The translations under genes and the position numbers were made by a program. The notes under the pieces are model-generated. The model was not told where the DNA came from. It made no database searches and saw only the letters and a program-made list of their open reading frames with translations. Below, piece after piece: positions 10,487 to 20,600 of a stretch of 64,000 bases of DNA (positions within the stretch are counted from its first letter, which is position 1; every line of letters begins with the position of its first letter). This stretch comes from an uncultured Shewanella sp. GTDB lineage: Bacteria > Pseudomonadota > Gammaproteobacteria > Enterobacterales > Shewanellaceae. Location: assembly GCF_947501665.1 (NCBI RefSeq), contig NZ_CANMWS010000004.1, positions 1-64,000 of the forward strand. Reading direction: 5' to 3'.

Positions 10487-10822
10487 AAATTTAAGACTCT
10501 TTATGATTAATTTTATTTAATGTAGAGTGTTCGCAAGTTTGTACTTATTAAGGAGCACCATCTAAAAAACAACGACCATCAATACAAACAATATTTGTTA
10601 ATTTCAACATTTTGATTTAAAAAATGTCTCCCTCGATATGCCAAATTTTGTCTCGTTTCCCTACTCGTTCTACTTGACAAAGTCAGACTCAAAGAGTAAG
10701 TAAAGACCGTGATGGCTGTTCTATATTCATTTGTTTAACTTGCTTAATGATTGACATTGAAAGCCACCAAACTATTAACGAGAACGATTTTTAGCTTCTC
10801 TAACTTATCCTCAAAGCTAAAT
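10487..10822. other. Intergenic region between MFS and RND genes
   Basis: This AT-rich stretch of 336 bp lies between two minus-strand genes and holds no convincing ORF. Next to the MFS stop there is an inverted repeat (TTTAGCTT at 10790-10797 and AAGCTAAA at 10814-10821) that could act as a weak terminator, though no U-run follows it on the minus strand. The promoter of the RND-NRPS operon is expected in the part near 10490-10700, but I cannot point to a clear -35/-10 pair. Confidence 0.4.
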
Positions 10823-12148
10823 TTAAATACCATTCTTTGATTCCAAATCAAGTGCACTAAATGTTTCTCTTATGAGGCTGATATTTCTTAACTGTAATAA
10901 GACAAATGTCAACGACAATAAACAGGTTGAGATCAATGTAAACTGCATTGCACTTGTCAATTCAATTTCGTGACCGAAAGAGGCATTCAATTGTTGAAAG
11001 CCGTCAGTAATAAAAGGAGAACATAAATAAGCAATAGGTAAAACGCTAAAAGCAACCAATCTTCGAAGCGCAAACACTTTACCTCGTAAATGTTCTGGAG
11101 TATTGAGTTGCCAGAGCGTTTGACTGAGTCCATTGGCCATTGCAATCCCACAACCTGCCGAAAACAGTAAAAATGAATTAACTATATTATTGGAATATAA
11201 GGCAAATAAACTGATCAAGACTAACGGTACACTAATGGCCAATAAAATAGGCACATAAGATAAGATTCGATTAATAAATTGAGATAATAATACCCCACCT
11301 AATACCATACCCAGTGCAAGTGCGGCTCGATATAAGCCTGCGTCTTCGACAGAACCTAATGTTAATGTTAATGGGAACATAAGCACTAAAAATACGCCAT
11401 TAGCGAAATTAGAGTAAACAAATAACATCAGTACAGCTAATAACCCTTTATGACGAAGAATGCAACGCAGCGCACTCTTATATCCATCCACAAGACCTAT
11501 TGTATGAGCTATTTTTTGCGCATTAACTTTAGATTCATCTATCGCAAACACTCCAAAGATTAAAAACGAAATAGCTGAAATAACGAGAGCAAGTAGTGTA
11601 AAATCAGACATAGAAATAACAGAAAATAAGCCCGCGGCAACAATTGGAGAAATGAACATTGAGCTTGCACGTAGCATTTCATTTAATGAGTTAAGTTTTC
11701 CTAGTTTTACATTTTCCGTAATATTGGGAAGAATGCTTGCCAAAGATAATTGTAGCGAAGCTTCGACAAAACTGATGACGCACATAAGTACTAGAATAAA
11801 GCTAAAGTCGCTATCATTGTGGTTAATAGCTAGCTTCAAGCTCAACAAAGCTAACCAAAAAACAAAAATTGATAGATATATTAACTTCTGTTTTGAAAAC
11901 TTATCCAATGCGGCGCCAATCAAGGGAAATATGATAAAACCAGGTAGCAACGCAGCAATGGCTAACAAAGAAAAGCTCATGACACTGCCTTCAATTTCAA
12001 ACACATAAATCGAAGCTGAAAATTTTAATATATCACCTGCCAGAAGCACTAAGTTTGTAGCGATGACGTAAGCTATACTCACTAGCTGCTTAGATTGAAT
12101 GGCTAAATATAACTTTTGTCGGTTCCCAATAGAAAAAAAATATCGCAT
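10823..12148 (-). CDS. MFS transporter, probable drug/metabolite exporter
   Basis: A 441-residue polytopic membrane protein with about 12 hydrophobic segments and the N-half/C-half layout of the major facilitator superfamily. The loop after TM2 reads GAALDKFSKQKLI, a variant of the MFS GxLaDrxGrrk motif A. The central loop around residues 195-225 is short and charged. It resembles the MFS families often found beside NRPS and siderophore clusters (EntS/DHA3-like); the exact subfamily is uncertain. The minus-strand orientation, upstream of the RND-NRPS operon and divergent from the phosphonate operon, suggests it exports the same product or an intermediate. Confidence 0.85.
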   Translation of the reverse strand: MRYFFSIGNRQKLYLAIQSKQLVSIAYVIATNLVLLAGDILKFSASIYVFEIEGSVMSFSLLAIAALLPGFIIFPLIGAALDKFSKQKLIYLSIFVFWLALLSLKLAINHNDSDFSFILVLMCVISFVEASLQLSLASILPNITENVKLGKLNSLNEMLRASSMFISPIVAAGLFSVISMSDFTLLALVISAISFLIFGVFAIDESKVNAQKIAHTIGLVDGYKSALRCILRHKGLLAVLMLFVYSNFANGVFLVLMFPLTLTLGSVEDAGLYRAALALGMVLGGVLLSQFINRILSYVPILLAISVPLVLISLFALYSNNIVNSFLLFSAGCGIAMANGLSQTLWQLNTPEHLRGKVFALRRLVAFSVLPIAYLCSPFITDGFQQLNASFGHEIELTSAMQFTLISTCLLSLTFVLLQLRNISLIRETFSALDLESKNGI

Positions 12149-13286
12149 TCAACTATGTCCTTCGATGCACATTGAAAACCTCTTAATTTTGCGAAGCTCT
12201 TTTTATCCTCCAAGAGAAACTAATCAGTAAGTTGATCTAAAAATCATTTTAAAAACATTTTCATCGCTTACTGTTAGATTGGGGGGAATTACATTTTTCG
12301 CTTTATTATCCTTGTTACCATTCAACAACCTTGTCGTCAGGGTCAGTATAGCTATATCAATCATCAGCAAAATAAAAAATATCCCGCACAACTCGGTTAA
12401 CTTTTTCTCTTGCCTATTTTATATGAGCCATTATTTTCAATACAAAACTTAACTTAAAATTTATAAATAACACAATAAAAACATTAATTAAACTTGTATT
12501 TTTTAGCCTAAAACTCATTTTTAGTGTCAAATTATCCTCTTGAAAAATTTTTGTCAATAATTATTTATCAACTTGATTTTCCCCAGTTAAAATTGAGACT
12601 TTAATTGATCTCCCTCAAAATTTAAATAAAATTATCTCGCACTAATTGAAAAGTTAATGTATAAGGAATTTCAAGGAAACAAAGATGTCACCCTAGAAAA
12701 AAGTATTATGATTTACCGTTACTCTTAGATTTAAATGGCTAGGAAATTAAGTAATGAGTAAGCAGTATTTACCCATTTCTATTTTTTCCTATAACCCTAT
12801 CCATCTTATCTTTCATTCGTAATGTTTTTTAGGTAACTTGAAGCCATAGCTTCAATGACTTGAGCCTAACAATGTTAAAATATAGGTTTTTTTTGTTGTA
12901 AAATAAATTCACATATGGTTTTATGTATGCTCGCCATGATTTTACGGCGCAATAACCTGTTGATATAAAAGGAATGGTAACAGATCGTTAAGCACTACTT
13001 CTTAAGTACTACTAACAGTTGAAGTAGCGTCTTAAATACTGACTAATGGACTATATGCCAAATTAATTAAACTTTGGTGTTATCAAACTCAAACTTTTAA
13101 AGTTCTATACTTTTAAAAAATTGATTTGATTAATAGCAACTTTTATTAAAGTGGTGCAAGGTAAATTAGGACTTTTAATCTATCGTTCTAAATGCTGTTA
13201 TTTTTAAACGAAGATTTTACAAAGCAATCCTTTCTTAAATTATCAACTCATAAAAATTTTGTATTAATGTATATAAGGAAATTGAA
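12149..13286. promoter_or_regulatory. Long divergent intergenic region of the biosynthetic locus
   Basis: About 1.1 kb of very AT-rich DNA separates the minus arm (MFS) from the plus arm (peptide and phosphonate genes). It should hold both divergent promoters and leader sequences. Visible structure: a perfect inverted repeat at 12838-12855, and a further pair CTACTTC (12995-13001) and GAAGTAG (13021-13027). Reading frames of 17-23 codons exist (for example 12658-12729 and 12754-12822), but none looks like a known gene. The region just before 13287 ends in an AAGGAA ribosome-binding site. No regulator gene is encoded here. Confidence 0.5.
12838..12855. repeat. Perfect inverted repeat, possible operator
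   Basis: TTGAAGC, then CATA, then GCTTCAA form a perfect 7-bp inverted repeat with a 4-bp spacer inside the long divergent intergenic region. It could be an operator for a dimeric regulator or a small RNA hairpin. It has no following U-run, so a terminator is less likely. The regulatory role is inference. Confidence 0.35.
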
Positions 13287-13430
13287 ATGCAAAAATCAAA
13301 TGTAAAGATCTCTGGTAAATTTGAAAATGGCAAACTTCAAATGTGTCAGGTTGGCTCAAAAGGTTCAGTAAAAGCTGACAAGGGCTTCGTAGCTGTAAAC
13401 GCTCCATTCAAGCCAAATACAACTAAGTAA
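13287..13430 (+). CDS. Small basic peptide (47 aa), possible precursor or scaffold peptide
   Basis: ATG at 13287 follows a good ribosome-binding site (AAGGAA, about 7 nt upstream) and runs for 47 codons to TAA. The peptide begins MQKSNVKISGKFENGK and ends FVAVNAPFKPNTTK. It carries nine Lys against one Glu and one Asp, a single Cys at 20, several Gly/Ser, and no signal peptide or membrane helix. I recognise no family. It is the first gene of the plus arm and is followed by a hairpin and then a protein with a PqqD/RRE-like tail. That context fits a ribosomal precursor or carrier peptide on which the pathway acts, but this is inference. Alternatives are a small regulatory protein or a structural accessory protein. 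The ORF is likely real because of its ribosome-binding site, amino acid composition and position. Confidence 0.6.
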   Translation: MQKSNVKISGKFENGKLQMCQVGSKGSVKADKGFVAVNAPFKPNTTK

Positions 13431-13477
13431 TTATCTGCTTCATAAATTTATGAATCGATAAATACTAATATATTGAG

Positions 13478-13505
13478 TGCTGACCATCTAATTAGGCGGC
13501 CAGCA
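13478..13505 (+). terminator. Hairpin after the small peptide gene (possible attenuator)
   Basis: TGCTGACC (13478-13485) pairs with GGCCAGCA (13498-13505) with one internal A-C mismatch and a 12-nt loop. A weakly U-rich stretch lies further on. Its position between the peptide gene and the biosynthetic operon is where partial terminators or mRNA-stabilising hairpins often sit after precursor-peptide genes, allowing more peptide than enzyme to be made. Confidence 0.4.
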
Positions 13506-13633
13506 TTCTACCCAAGTATTTTTATATTAGCAAAATAAAGCATCGCCTTTGATATCCCGTATTCAAATTGCGAACGTTTCTTTTCCCATTTAATAAAAAT
13601 CGGAAAACTAATTAGACAAAGCAGTAAACAATT

Positions 13634-14782
13634 ATGGATTTAGAAGAATTTCTGAGAAAAAAGCAAACTTCAATTGAGCAAGTGTTGGCCTCTGCAAATG
13701 AGGAAGGACAGCTCGTAGAAGAGGATACTTTAATCGTAGTTGGCTCTCTATCAGAAGGTCTGGCGACGCTAAAATCTGATATGGACCTCATCCTCGTAAC
13801 CGATCGTGATCCTAAATCTATTTCGAAAAACGGCAGTATTGCTTGGGTGAATGGTAAATGTTTAGTTGATATGGAAATTGTTCACCGTGCTGCTGTTCAA
13901 GAGCTAGTGACTCGCTTTAAAGGCTGGATTCAAGGAGGATGGGGCAAAACATTTGCCGCAAACTTTTCTTCAGAAGAACGTAAATTGCTTCATCGTTATC
14001 TCAAAGGTATATATTTAGATGACTCTGATAATAAAAAACAAAATCAGATCGTTAAATATGATGAAATAGAATTATCACGCCTTAAGCTCCATTGTGCACG
14101 TCATACTGCGAGATCAATTCAAGTCGATGTCGTTGGGCATAAACAAAGGCAAGATTACCGTTCAATAACATACGCAGCCATCGAGCTTTTAGGACATGCC
14201 ATTGATGCCTTACTTGCATCCCATTATATTACCAATCCAATGGCAAAATGGCGGAGTCGACTTTTAGAATCATTACCTGACATTGGCCTTTCAGAACTGG
14301 ATCAGAGATTTAAAAGTAAAAATGCTGATGATATTGTATGGCATCTCCATAAAATACCCGAACACACACCCCAAGCAATCCTTGAGCAAGCCCACGAAAT
14401 ATTTACTTTTTGTAGATGGGTATTTTTATATGCTGAAATTAAGTTGGTTCATCCACATGTATTTAAGTTCTTCAAAGTAATTACTAATTTCCCTCTGCCT
14501 AACTCAGACAATATCGGCTACTCAACTCTGCCGCTATTAGAATTTGATGTTGATTTTCATATCAATGACGACGAAATTTTTATGGCTAGATTAAATGAAT
14601 TTGATGAAGTGCTATCCCTATCTTCAACTGAATTAAGCTTAGTCATGCAATTTAACGGAAAAACACACGAGGAAGAAGCATTATCGAATGTTTTCCAAAA
14701 GAAAATAGGTGTCGAAGAAAGGAACACTTTGAATAAACTTTTAAAAGCATTCGACCAAACAGGATTATTAGCAAAAGATTAA
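13634..14782 (+). CDS. Nucleotidyltransferase-fold protein with PqqD/RRE-like C-terminal domain
   Basis: A 382-residue protein. The N-terminal part has the MNT/Pol-beta nucleotidyltransferase signature: GS at 37-38, then SDMDL with Asp 49 and Asp 51, within VVGSLSEGLATLKSDMDLIL. The middle (about 140-290) is helical and resembles the helical domain of antibiotic nucleotidyltransferases. The last 75 residues (from about 305) look like a PqqD or RiPP-recognition winged helix: LSSTELSLVMQFNGKTHEEE, then a VEERNTLNKLLKAF helix and a final TGLLA. By family the N-domain would transfer a nucleotidyl group to a small molecule or peptide. The tail suggests peptide binding, perhaps of the 47-residue product just upstream. 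The nucleotidyltransferase call is solid; the RRE call is by eye only. Confidence 0.7.
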   Translation: MDLEEFLRKKQTSIEQVLASANEEGQLVEEDTLIVVGSLSEGLATLKSDMDLILVTDRDPKSISKNGSIAWVNGKCLVDMEIVHRAAVQELVTRFKGWIQGGWGKTFAANFSSEERKLLHRYLKGIYLDDSDNKKQNQIVKYDEIELSRLKLHCARHTARSIQVDVVGHKQRQDYRSITYAAIELLGHAIDALLASHYITNPMAKWRSRLLESLPDIGLSELDQRFKSKNADDIVWHLHKIPEHTPQAILEQAHEIFTFCRWVFLYAEIKLVHPHVFKFFKVITNFPLPNSDNIGYSTLPLLEFDVDFHINDDEIFMARLNEFDEVLSLSSTELSLVMQFNGKTHEEEALSNVFQKKIGVEERNTLNKLLKAFDQTGLLAKD

Positions 14783-14853
14783 TGCTCACAAATTTATAGC
14801 AGTAAAAACGACTACTTTGAAAACCCTCGAATTCAGCTATTTAGGGAAAAAAA

Positions 14854-16476
14854 ATGAAAAAACAACAAAAAAAACGAACGCTGAAAGAAATCATAACCTC
14901 CCCACACACCGAATATTTAATGGAGGCACACAATGCAATCTCCGCAAAAATCATCGAAGAAACAGGTTTTTCAGGGATTTGGGCTTCCGGTTTAACTATT
15001 TCTTCATCTTTAGGGGTTAGAGATCGAAACGAAATTTCATGGACACAAGTCTTAGACACTGTTGAATATATGACCGATGCCGTAGACTGCCCAATATTAC
15101 TAGACGCAGACACCGGTTATGGTGACTATAATAGTTTTCGTCGAGTCGTTAAGAAGCTTGGACAACGAAATATTTCAGGCTGCTGTATTGAAGACAAGAT
15201 TTTCCCAAAAAAGAATTCTTTCATTGGCGAGAAGCAAGAACTGGCGTCTGTGGCAGAATTTACCGCTAAATTAAAAGCAGGTGTCGACAGTAAAGTAAAT
15301 GATGACTTTGTTATTGTTGCCAGAACAGAAGCACTTATTTCTGGCTGGGGAGTAAATGAAGCTTTGCGTCGCGCAAAAGCGTACTATGAAGCAGGTGCAG
15401 ATGCGATTTTAATTCATTCTAAAGCTTCTCATGCTAATGAAATCCTAGAATTTTGCGAGTTATTTGATACCCCTTGCCCCGTAGTGATCGTTCCGACAAA
15501 GTATTACAATACGCCTCCTGAAAGATTTGAACAGGCAGGAATATCTACAGTAATATGGGCAAACCACTCACTGCGAGCTTCTGTTAAAGCCGTTCAAGAT
15601 ACAGCTAAGGCTGTTTATAACTCTAAATCTCTGCTCCCAATCGAAAAAGAAGTCGCGCCTTTAACAGAGATTTTTCGTCTCAGTGGTGAACATGAAATGG
15701 AGCATATAGAAAAAAAATATGTCCCCACATTGGACCCCAAAAATATCATATTTTTGGCCGCATCCCGCGGTGAATACCTTAAGGATATGACCAAAAAACA
15801 GCCTAAATGTTTACTCGAAATAAATGGTAAGCCCCTTCTACAACACAATATACAACGTTTTAGAAATAAAGGCATTTTAGATATATCAGTGGTGTCTGGT
15901 TACGCTAGCCAACAACTAGACAAATTCGATGTAAGAAACATTAAAAACGATAGCTATGAATCGACTGGTGAATGTTATTCACTGAATTGTGCAATTGACC
16001 AATTAAGAGAGTCTACGATCGTTTGTTATGGTGATCTTTTGCTAGATGAGCACATACTAACGGAATTAGCAAAGGATGAGACTGATGCGGATATCGTGTT
16101 ATACATAGATAAAAGCAACGAAAAGATAGAAAACCATAAAGGATGCTTTGTTCGTTGTTCGTCAGCTTTTTCTCCCAATCCATTTAAAGACAGTTCCCCC
16201 AAAGTTAAATCTGTTGTAAATGAAGATAATACCAAAAATGCCCACGGGCAATGGATAGGATTATTGAAAGTGACAGAAAATGGATTAGACAATGTTAAAA
16301 GCACACTTACACGCATAATTGCGGACAACAAAAATGCTTCCATTAATGACTTAATTGACACATTGCTGAAAAATGGTGTCCATGCAAAATGTGTTTACCT
16401 AAATGGCGGCTGGATAGATATCAATACAGCAATTGATTTAGAATTCGCAAAATATTCAGAGGCCAAAACAGCATGA
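14854..16476 (+). CDS. pepM: Phosphoenolpyruvate mutase fused to cytidylyltransferase
   Basis: A 540-residue bifunctional enzyme. Residues 1 to about 285 are PEP mutase, which isomerises phosphoenolpyruvate to phosphonopyruvate and commits carbon to C-P biosynthesis. The diagnostic EDKIFPKKNS motif is at 113-122 and the metal-site LLDADTGYG at 82-90, which separates it from isocitrate-lyase relatives. Residues from about 297 are an NTP-transferase domain (LAASRGEYLKDMTKKQPKCL, then CYGDLLLDEH near 391-400), like the CMP-phosphonate-forming domains of PntC or Fom1. It would activate aminoethylphosphonate or another phosphonate with CTP. The usual LAAGxG loop is LAASRG, a mild deviation. The start has AGGG about 9 nt upstream. 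The stop overlaps the next gene (ATGA). Confidence 0.93.
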   Translation: MKKQQKKRTLKEIITSPHTEYLMEAHNAISAKIIEETGFSGIWASGLTISSSLGVRDRNEISWTQVLDTVEYMTDAVDCPILLDADTGYGDYNSFRRVVKKLGQRNISGCCIEDKIFPKKNSFIGEKQELASVAEFTAKLKAGVDSKVNDDFVIVARTEALISGWGVNEALRRAKAYYEAGADAILIHSKASHANEILEFCELFDTPCPVVIVPTKYYNTPPERFEQAGISTVIWANHSLRASVKAVQDTAKAVYNSKSLLPIEKEVAPLTEIFRLSGEHEMEHIEKKYVPTLDPKNIIFLAASRGEYLKDMTKKQPKCLLEINGKPLLQHNIQRFRNKGILDISVVSGYASQQLDKFDVRNIKNDSYESTGECYSLNCAIDQLRESTIVCYGDLLLDEHILTELAKDETDADIVLYIDKSNEKIENHKGCFVRCSSAFSPNPFKDSSPKVKSVVNEDNTKNAHGQWIGLLKVTENGLDNVKSTLTRIIADNKNASINDLIDTLLKNGVHAKCVYLNGGWIDINTAIDLEFAKYSEAKTA

Positions 16477-17606
16477 ATTCGGCAATCATAGACGGTGTCG
16501 AAAAGCAAAGTATCAATTTTTGGGCCTCTGTACCTTGCTCTATCATGACCCCCTTGTACAACGCATTCGATACACATGCAGTCATTAAAAATGTAACGGC
16601 CACCTCTGAAGGAGAAGCGATTGGAATAGCAAGTGGCGCATGGTTAGCAGGTATAAATGCAGGTGTTATGATGCAAAATTCTGGGCTGGGCAATGCCGTG
16701 AACCCCTTAACCTCTCTCAATCAAACGTTTCAAATACCGCTGGCACTAATGGTAACTTGGCGAGGTCAACCAGGGAGAAAAGATGAGCCACAACATCAAC
16801 TTATGGGCAGTATTACACCGTCGTTATTATCATTGCTAAATATCGGTTATGATGTAATTGACGCTAGTCAAAAGCGACTTGGAACAATATTTAAAGAGCT
16901 TTCAAATAAACTCGCCGACAGAATGTCGCACGCATTAATTATTCCAAACGACCTATTAATAACAGAAAAAATCAATGAGTCTAGCACCAGACAAATATGT
17001 CAAGCCAATCGCTTTGACTTTCAACGCTCAGATCAACGCCCTATTCGCTTTAGAGCAATTGAAACATGTTTGAATTTACTGCCCGATAACGCAGTGGTCA
17101 TTGCGAGCACGGGTAAAACAGGCAGAGAATTATTTACAATTTCAGATCAATCAAACTTTTTCTATCAAGTAGGCTCTATGGGGTGTGCTTCTGCACTTGG
17201 ATTAGGTATTTCACTTAACACGCCACTTAAAGTCGTGGTAATTGACGGTGACGGCGCCGCACTAATGAAGCTTGGAAATCTAGCAACCATTGGACATCAG
17301 TCACCAGAAAACCTCATCCATATCATTTTAGATAATGAAACATATGATTCAACCGGCGGTCAACAGACAAGTGCACAAACAACGGACTTTGCTCTAATTG
17401 CACAAGCGTGTGGATACCGAAACATCTATAAAGCAAACTGTATTGAAGGCTTTAAAGATGCGGTTCAAGCGGCTCTTGAGGTAAAAGGGCCAACGTTAGT
17501 CCATATGAAGATTGAGTCTGGCAGTTTAAAGAATTTAGCCAGACCCAGCGTTCAACCAGTCGAAGTTGCACTTCGATTCAGAAAATACCTGAAACAACAT
17601 AGGTAA
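16473..17606 (+). CDS. Phosphonopyruvate decarboxylase
   Basis: A 377-residue ThDP-dependent enzyme that decarboxylates phosphonopyruvate to phosphonoacetaldehyde, the irreversible step that pulls the mutase reaction forward. Visible features: the N-terminal PYR domain with SEGEAIGIASGAWLAG (catalytic Glu in TSEGE), QNSGLGNAVNPLTSL, and WRGQPGRKDEPQH. The C-terminal ThDP/Mg site is GDGAALMKLGNLATIGHQ...NLIHIILDNETYDSTGGQQT (shown in parts). The length equals that of the one-gene Ppd family (about 370-400). It overlaps the PEP mutase stop by 4 nt, so the two are translationally coupled. Confidence 0.95.
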   Translation: MNSAIIDGVEKQSINFWASVPCSIMTPLYNAFDTHAVIKNVTATSEGEAIGIASGAWLAGINAGVMMQNSGLGNAVNPLTSLNQTFQIPLALMVTWRGQPGRKDEPQHQLMGSITPSLLSLLNIGYDVIDASQKRLGTIFKELSNKLADRMSHALIIPNDLLITEKINESSTRQICQANRFDFQRSDQRPIRFRAIETCLNLLPDNAVVIASTGKTGRELFTISDQSNFFYQVGSMGCASALGLGISLNTPLKVVVIDGDGAALMKLGNLATIGHQSPENLIHIILDNETYDSTGGQQTSAQTTDFALIAQACGYRNIYKANCIEGFKDAVQAALEVKGPTLVHMKIESGSLKNLARPSVQPVEVALRFRKYLKQHR

Positions 17607-17617
17607 GATTTAAGATA

Positions 17618-20600
17618 ATGTCTGCAATCAATAATGATCAACCTTGCGTTTTAGCAATAATCGGTGCCGGCCCAACGTGTACCTACGCAATTGAACGCCT
17701 AGCCGCTAACTTTAACCATTTTAGAGAAAGGTTACGTCCATGCACCATATACATTTTCGATAAAACAGGGCACTTCGGTTCTGGAGAAGTCCATAGCCCA
17801 ACTCAATCTAAAACAAGCTTTCTCAACAGAATCGCGGGACAAGTTTGTTTTGCTGCAGATGAATCAAATGTAAACGCAGGGCCGCTTTTACCCCCAAAAT
17901 ACAGATTAACGTTAAGTGAATGGTGCCTAAATAAATACCAAGAAACAAAAGACAACAGATATCAATTGGGGTCTCAAGATTGGCCCAAACGAGCGCTTCA
18001 TGGAGAAGCCTTAAAAATACATTTTGACGAGTATATTACGTTATTAAATAACCTCGATCATGTAACGGTAAACCTAATAAAGGGTGAGGTATTTGATATA
18101 GAGAAAGTTGGCGAACAATTTAAGGTTGTTTCCAATCAACACCCAGACATTTTATGTGATCAATTGCTGCTTGCCACTGGGCACTCTGCTAATCATCCTG
18201 AAAGCTCGGCACCATATAAGATCTTAGCGGCTCATGCGCAGCAAAATGAGAATATTGATTTTATCAACTATGCCTACCCTTTGGTTGATAATTTACAAAA
18301 TATAGATGCTTCTCAAACTGTAGCTGTTCAAGGATTAGGGCTAACCGCAATTGACGTATTCTTGTATTTGACGGAAGGAAGTGGAGGTCAATTCAAAAAG
18401 AATAGTTCGCAAGAATATATCTATATTCCTTCTGGTAGGGAACCCAAATTGATTGGGTTTAGCCGAAGTGGACTGTTTACCATGACTCGCCCTCACAATG
18501 AAAAAGAAAGAGATATACAAAACCTCGAGCACAAAGGCTTTTTCTTTCATCAACGTATAATTGATCAACTGCGAAAATATCGCGGCATAGGGAAGTTTAA
18601 CAAATTAGATTTTGAATTACACCTTTGGCCTCTCATACGACTTGAACAATCGTATTTGTATTATAAAACGCTTTTTGGTGAACAATTCGGTGAACATATA
18701 AAAAGGACTGTAGGATCCGACGTTGACAGTTTTATCAAGGCGAATTTAGAACACAGCAGAAACGGAGAAAAGGCTGCGCTATATTTTGAAAATATAATTA
18801 ATGAAGTCGTTGATAATCTTATTCACACAATCGAGTCGATACTCAATCAAACTTATCAATCACCGTCATTATTTACCGATGAGCTTATTCGCTCCGCAGC
18901 TATCCACTACTTTAAGTACTATAGCGGCATAAATTTACACACAGAGCTTCAAGGTTCCCCACTCAATTCAAGCGTGTTTTCAATAATATATGAACAACTC
19001 ACCTCTCCATGGGATCACGACAAGAATATTCGCGCTCATAAATATTCTTGGGAAAAAATCAACCACCCCATTAAAGCCAATCTATCAGGGCCTGAATATA
19101 CTAAAGCCATTATCGAGTTCATGGAAAAGGACATCAAAAACGCGAAACAGAATAACTTAGACAACCCTGTAAAAGCGCTTTGTGACGGAGTATGGCGAGA
19201 CTTAAGACAAGTTATGGCTTATGCGATAGACGATGGTGGGTTAACGCCTTCTTCGCATAAAACTTTCCTACATAAATATATGCGGATCCACAATAGGCTT
19301 GGTAATGGCGCGAGTTTAGAGGTCATGCAGAAGATGTTAGCGCTAGTAAAAGCAGAAGTACTAGATATTTCATTAGGTTACAATCCTGTCATCAAGACAT
19401 CCTCAACAAAGGGATATACCATTAGCGATGGTGATGGAAAGCACGCTTTTATCGCAAATATCATTATCAACGCCAAAATACACGAATTTCACGCTGAGAA
19501 CGATATCACACCTCTATATCAAAATATGTTAGATCGGGGTTTAGTGACTCTTTGGGAAAATAAACATGAAACAGAAAGTCCATTTCAGCCAGGAGGCCTT
19601 CAGCTAACCGACCAGTTCAAACCTGTTAACAAAGATGGTATTGCTGAATCAGGTATAACACTATTAGGTCCACCAACAGAAGGGAAATACTTTTTTCAAA
19701 TAGGGGCCGCAAGACCAAGACAAAACCACCATATCTTTAATGATATTAGTTGTTGGTCAAATCAATTTATCAGTCACTTAAAATATCCGATTAAAGAGAC
19801 TCATCAACCAACAGTACAAGATTTACGTAAACATGCATCAAAGATTAATCGGACTGCCATTATACTTCTGGCGGGTATTGGAAAAAGAATGGGAAAAGAT
19901 CTACCCAAATCTCTAATACCTTTTAAAGAACCTGATTCTAATGAATCCTTCACCTTAATAGAAAGAAACATAAGATTACTGAAAGAAAGTGGCATCGATA
20001 ACTTTGTATTAGTTGTTAATGCTCAAAACAGCCAGCAGTTTAGGCCGTTTGAAAATACCAACGTATCATTAGTGACCAATTATTCGGACGTCAAGCATAC
20101 CGGTTCCTCTTTAAGTTTAAGCTATGCATTAAACTTTATTGAGGAAAATTCAACTCAATTAGTCGATGAACTTTTTATTCTGGATGGAGACATTATTTTT
20201 GAAAAAAAACTAGCAAAATTTATTGTTCAATCCAATCTAGGTTCATCCTTATTCGTCACGCCTAACATATCCAAAGATGAGGAAGAGGTAAGAGTCTATC
20301 TACAACAGAACAAACCTAAACTTATTGGTAAAGGAATATCACCGAAAATCGCTAATAAACTCAAATTAGCAGGGGAAAGCTTAGGCATAATAAAAATTGT
20401 GGAAAACGACCTATCTTTATTAAAAAATCTCACAACATGGCTGTGTGGCTCTCCCCTATCTCAAAAAGCATTTGGTTACGCCAAAAAAAAATCTGAACAC
20501 GAAGAAATATGGCAATATTTTTTCAATTTAGAATCACTTTTGATCGTGGCTGTCGACCAGGATATGGTTTTCGCCGAGTGTGATAATCAAGAAGACCTAA

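Noticed and set aside
12658..12729. 23-codon ORF in the divergent intergenic region
   Set aside because: No good ribosome-binding site, no family and no conservation evidence.
12754..12822. 22-codon ORF (MSKQYLPISIF...) with an AGGAA-like site upstream
   Set aside because: Too short and of random-looking composition; the 47-codon ORF at 13287 is much stronger. It could only be kept if conserved in relatives.
14854..15710. Isocitrate-lyase or methylisocitrate-lyase instead of PEP mutase
   Set aside because: The EDKIFPKKNS motif is the known PEP mutase signature, and the decarboxylase and transaminase follow directly.
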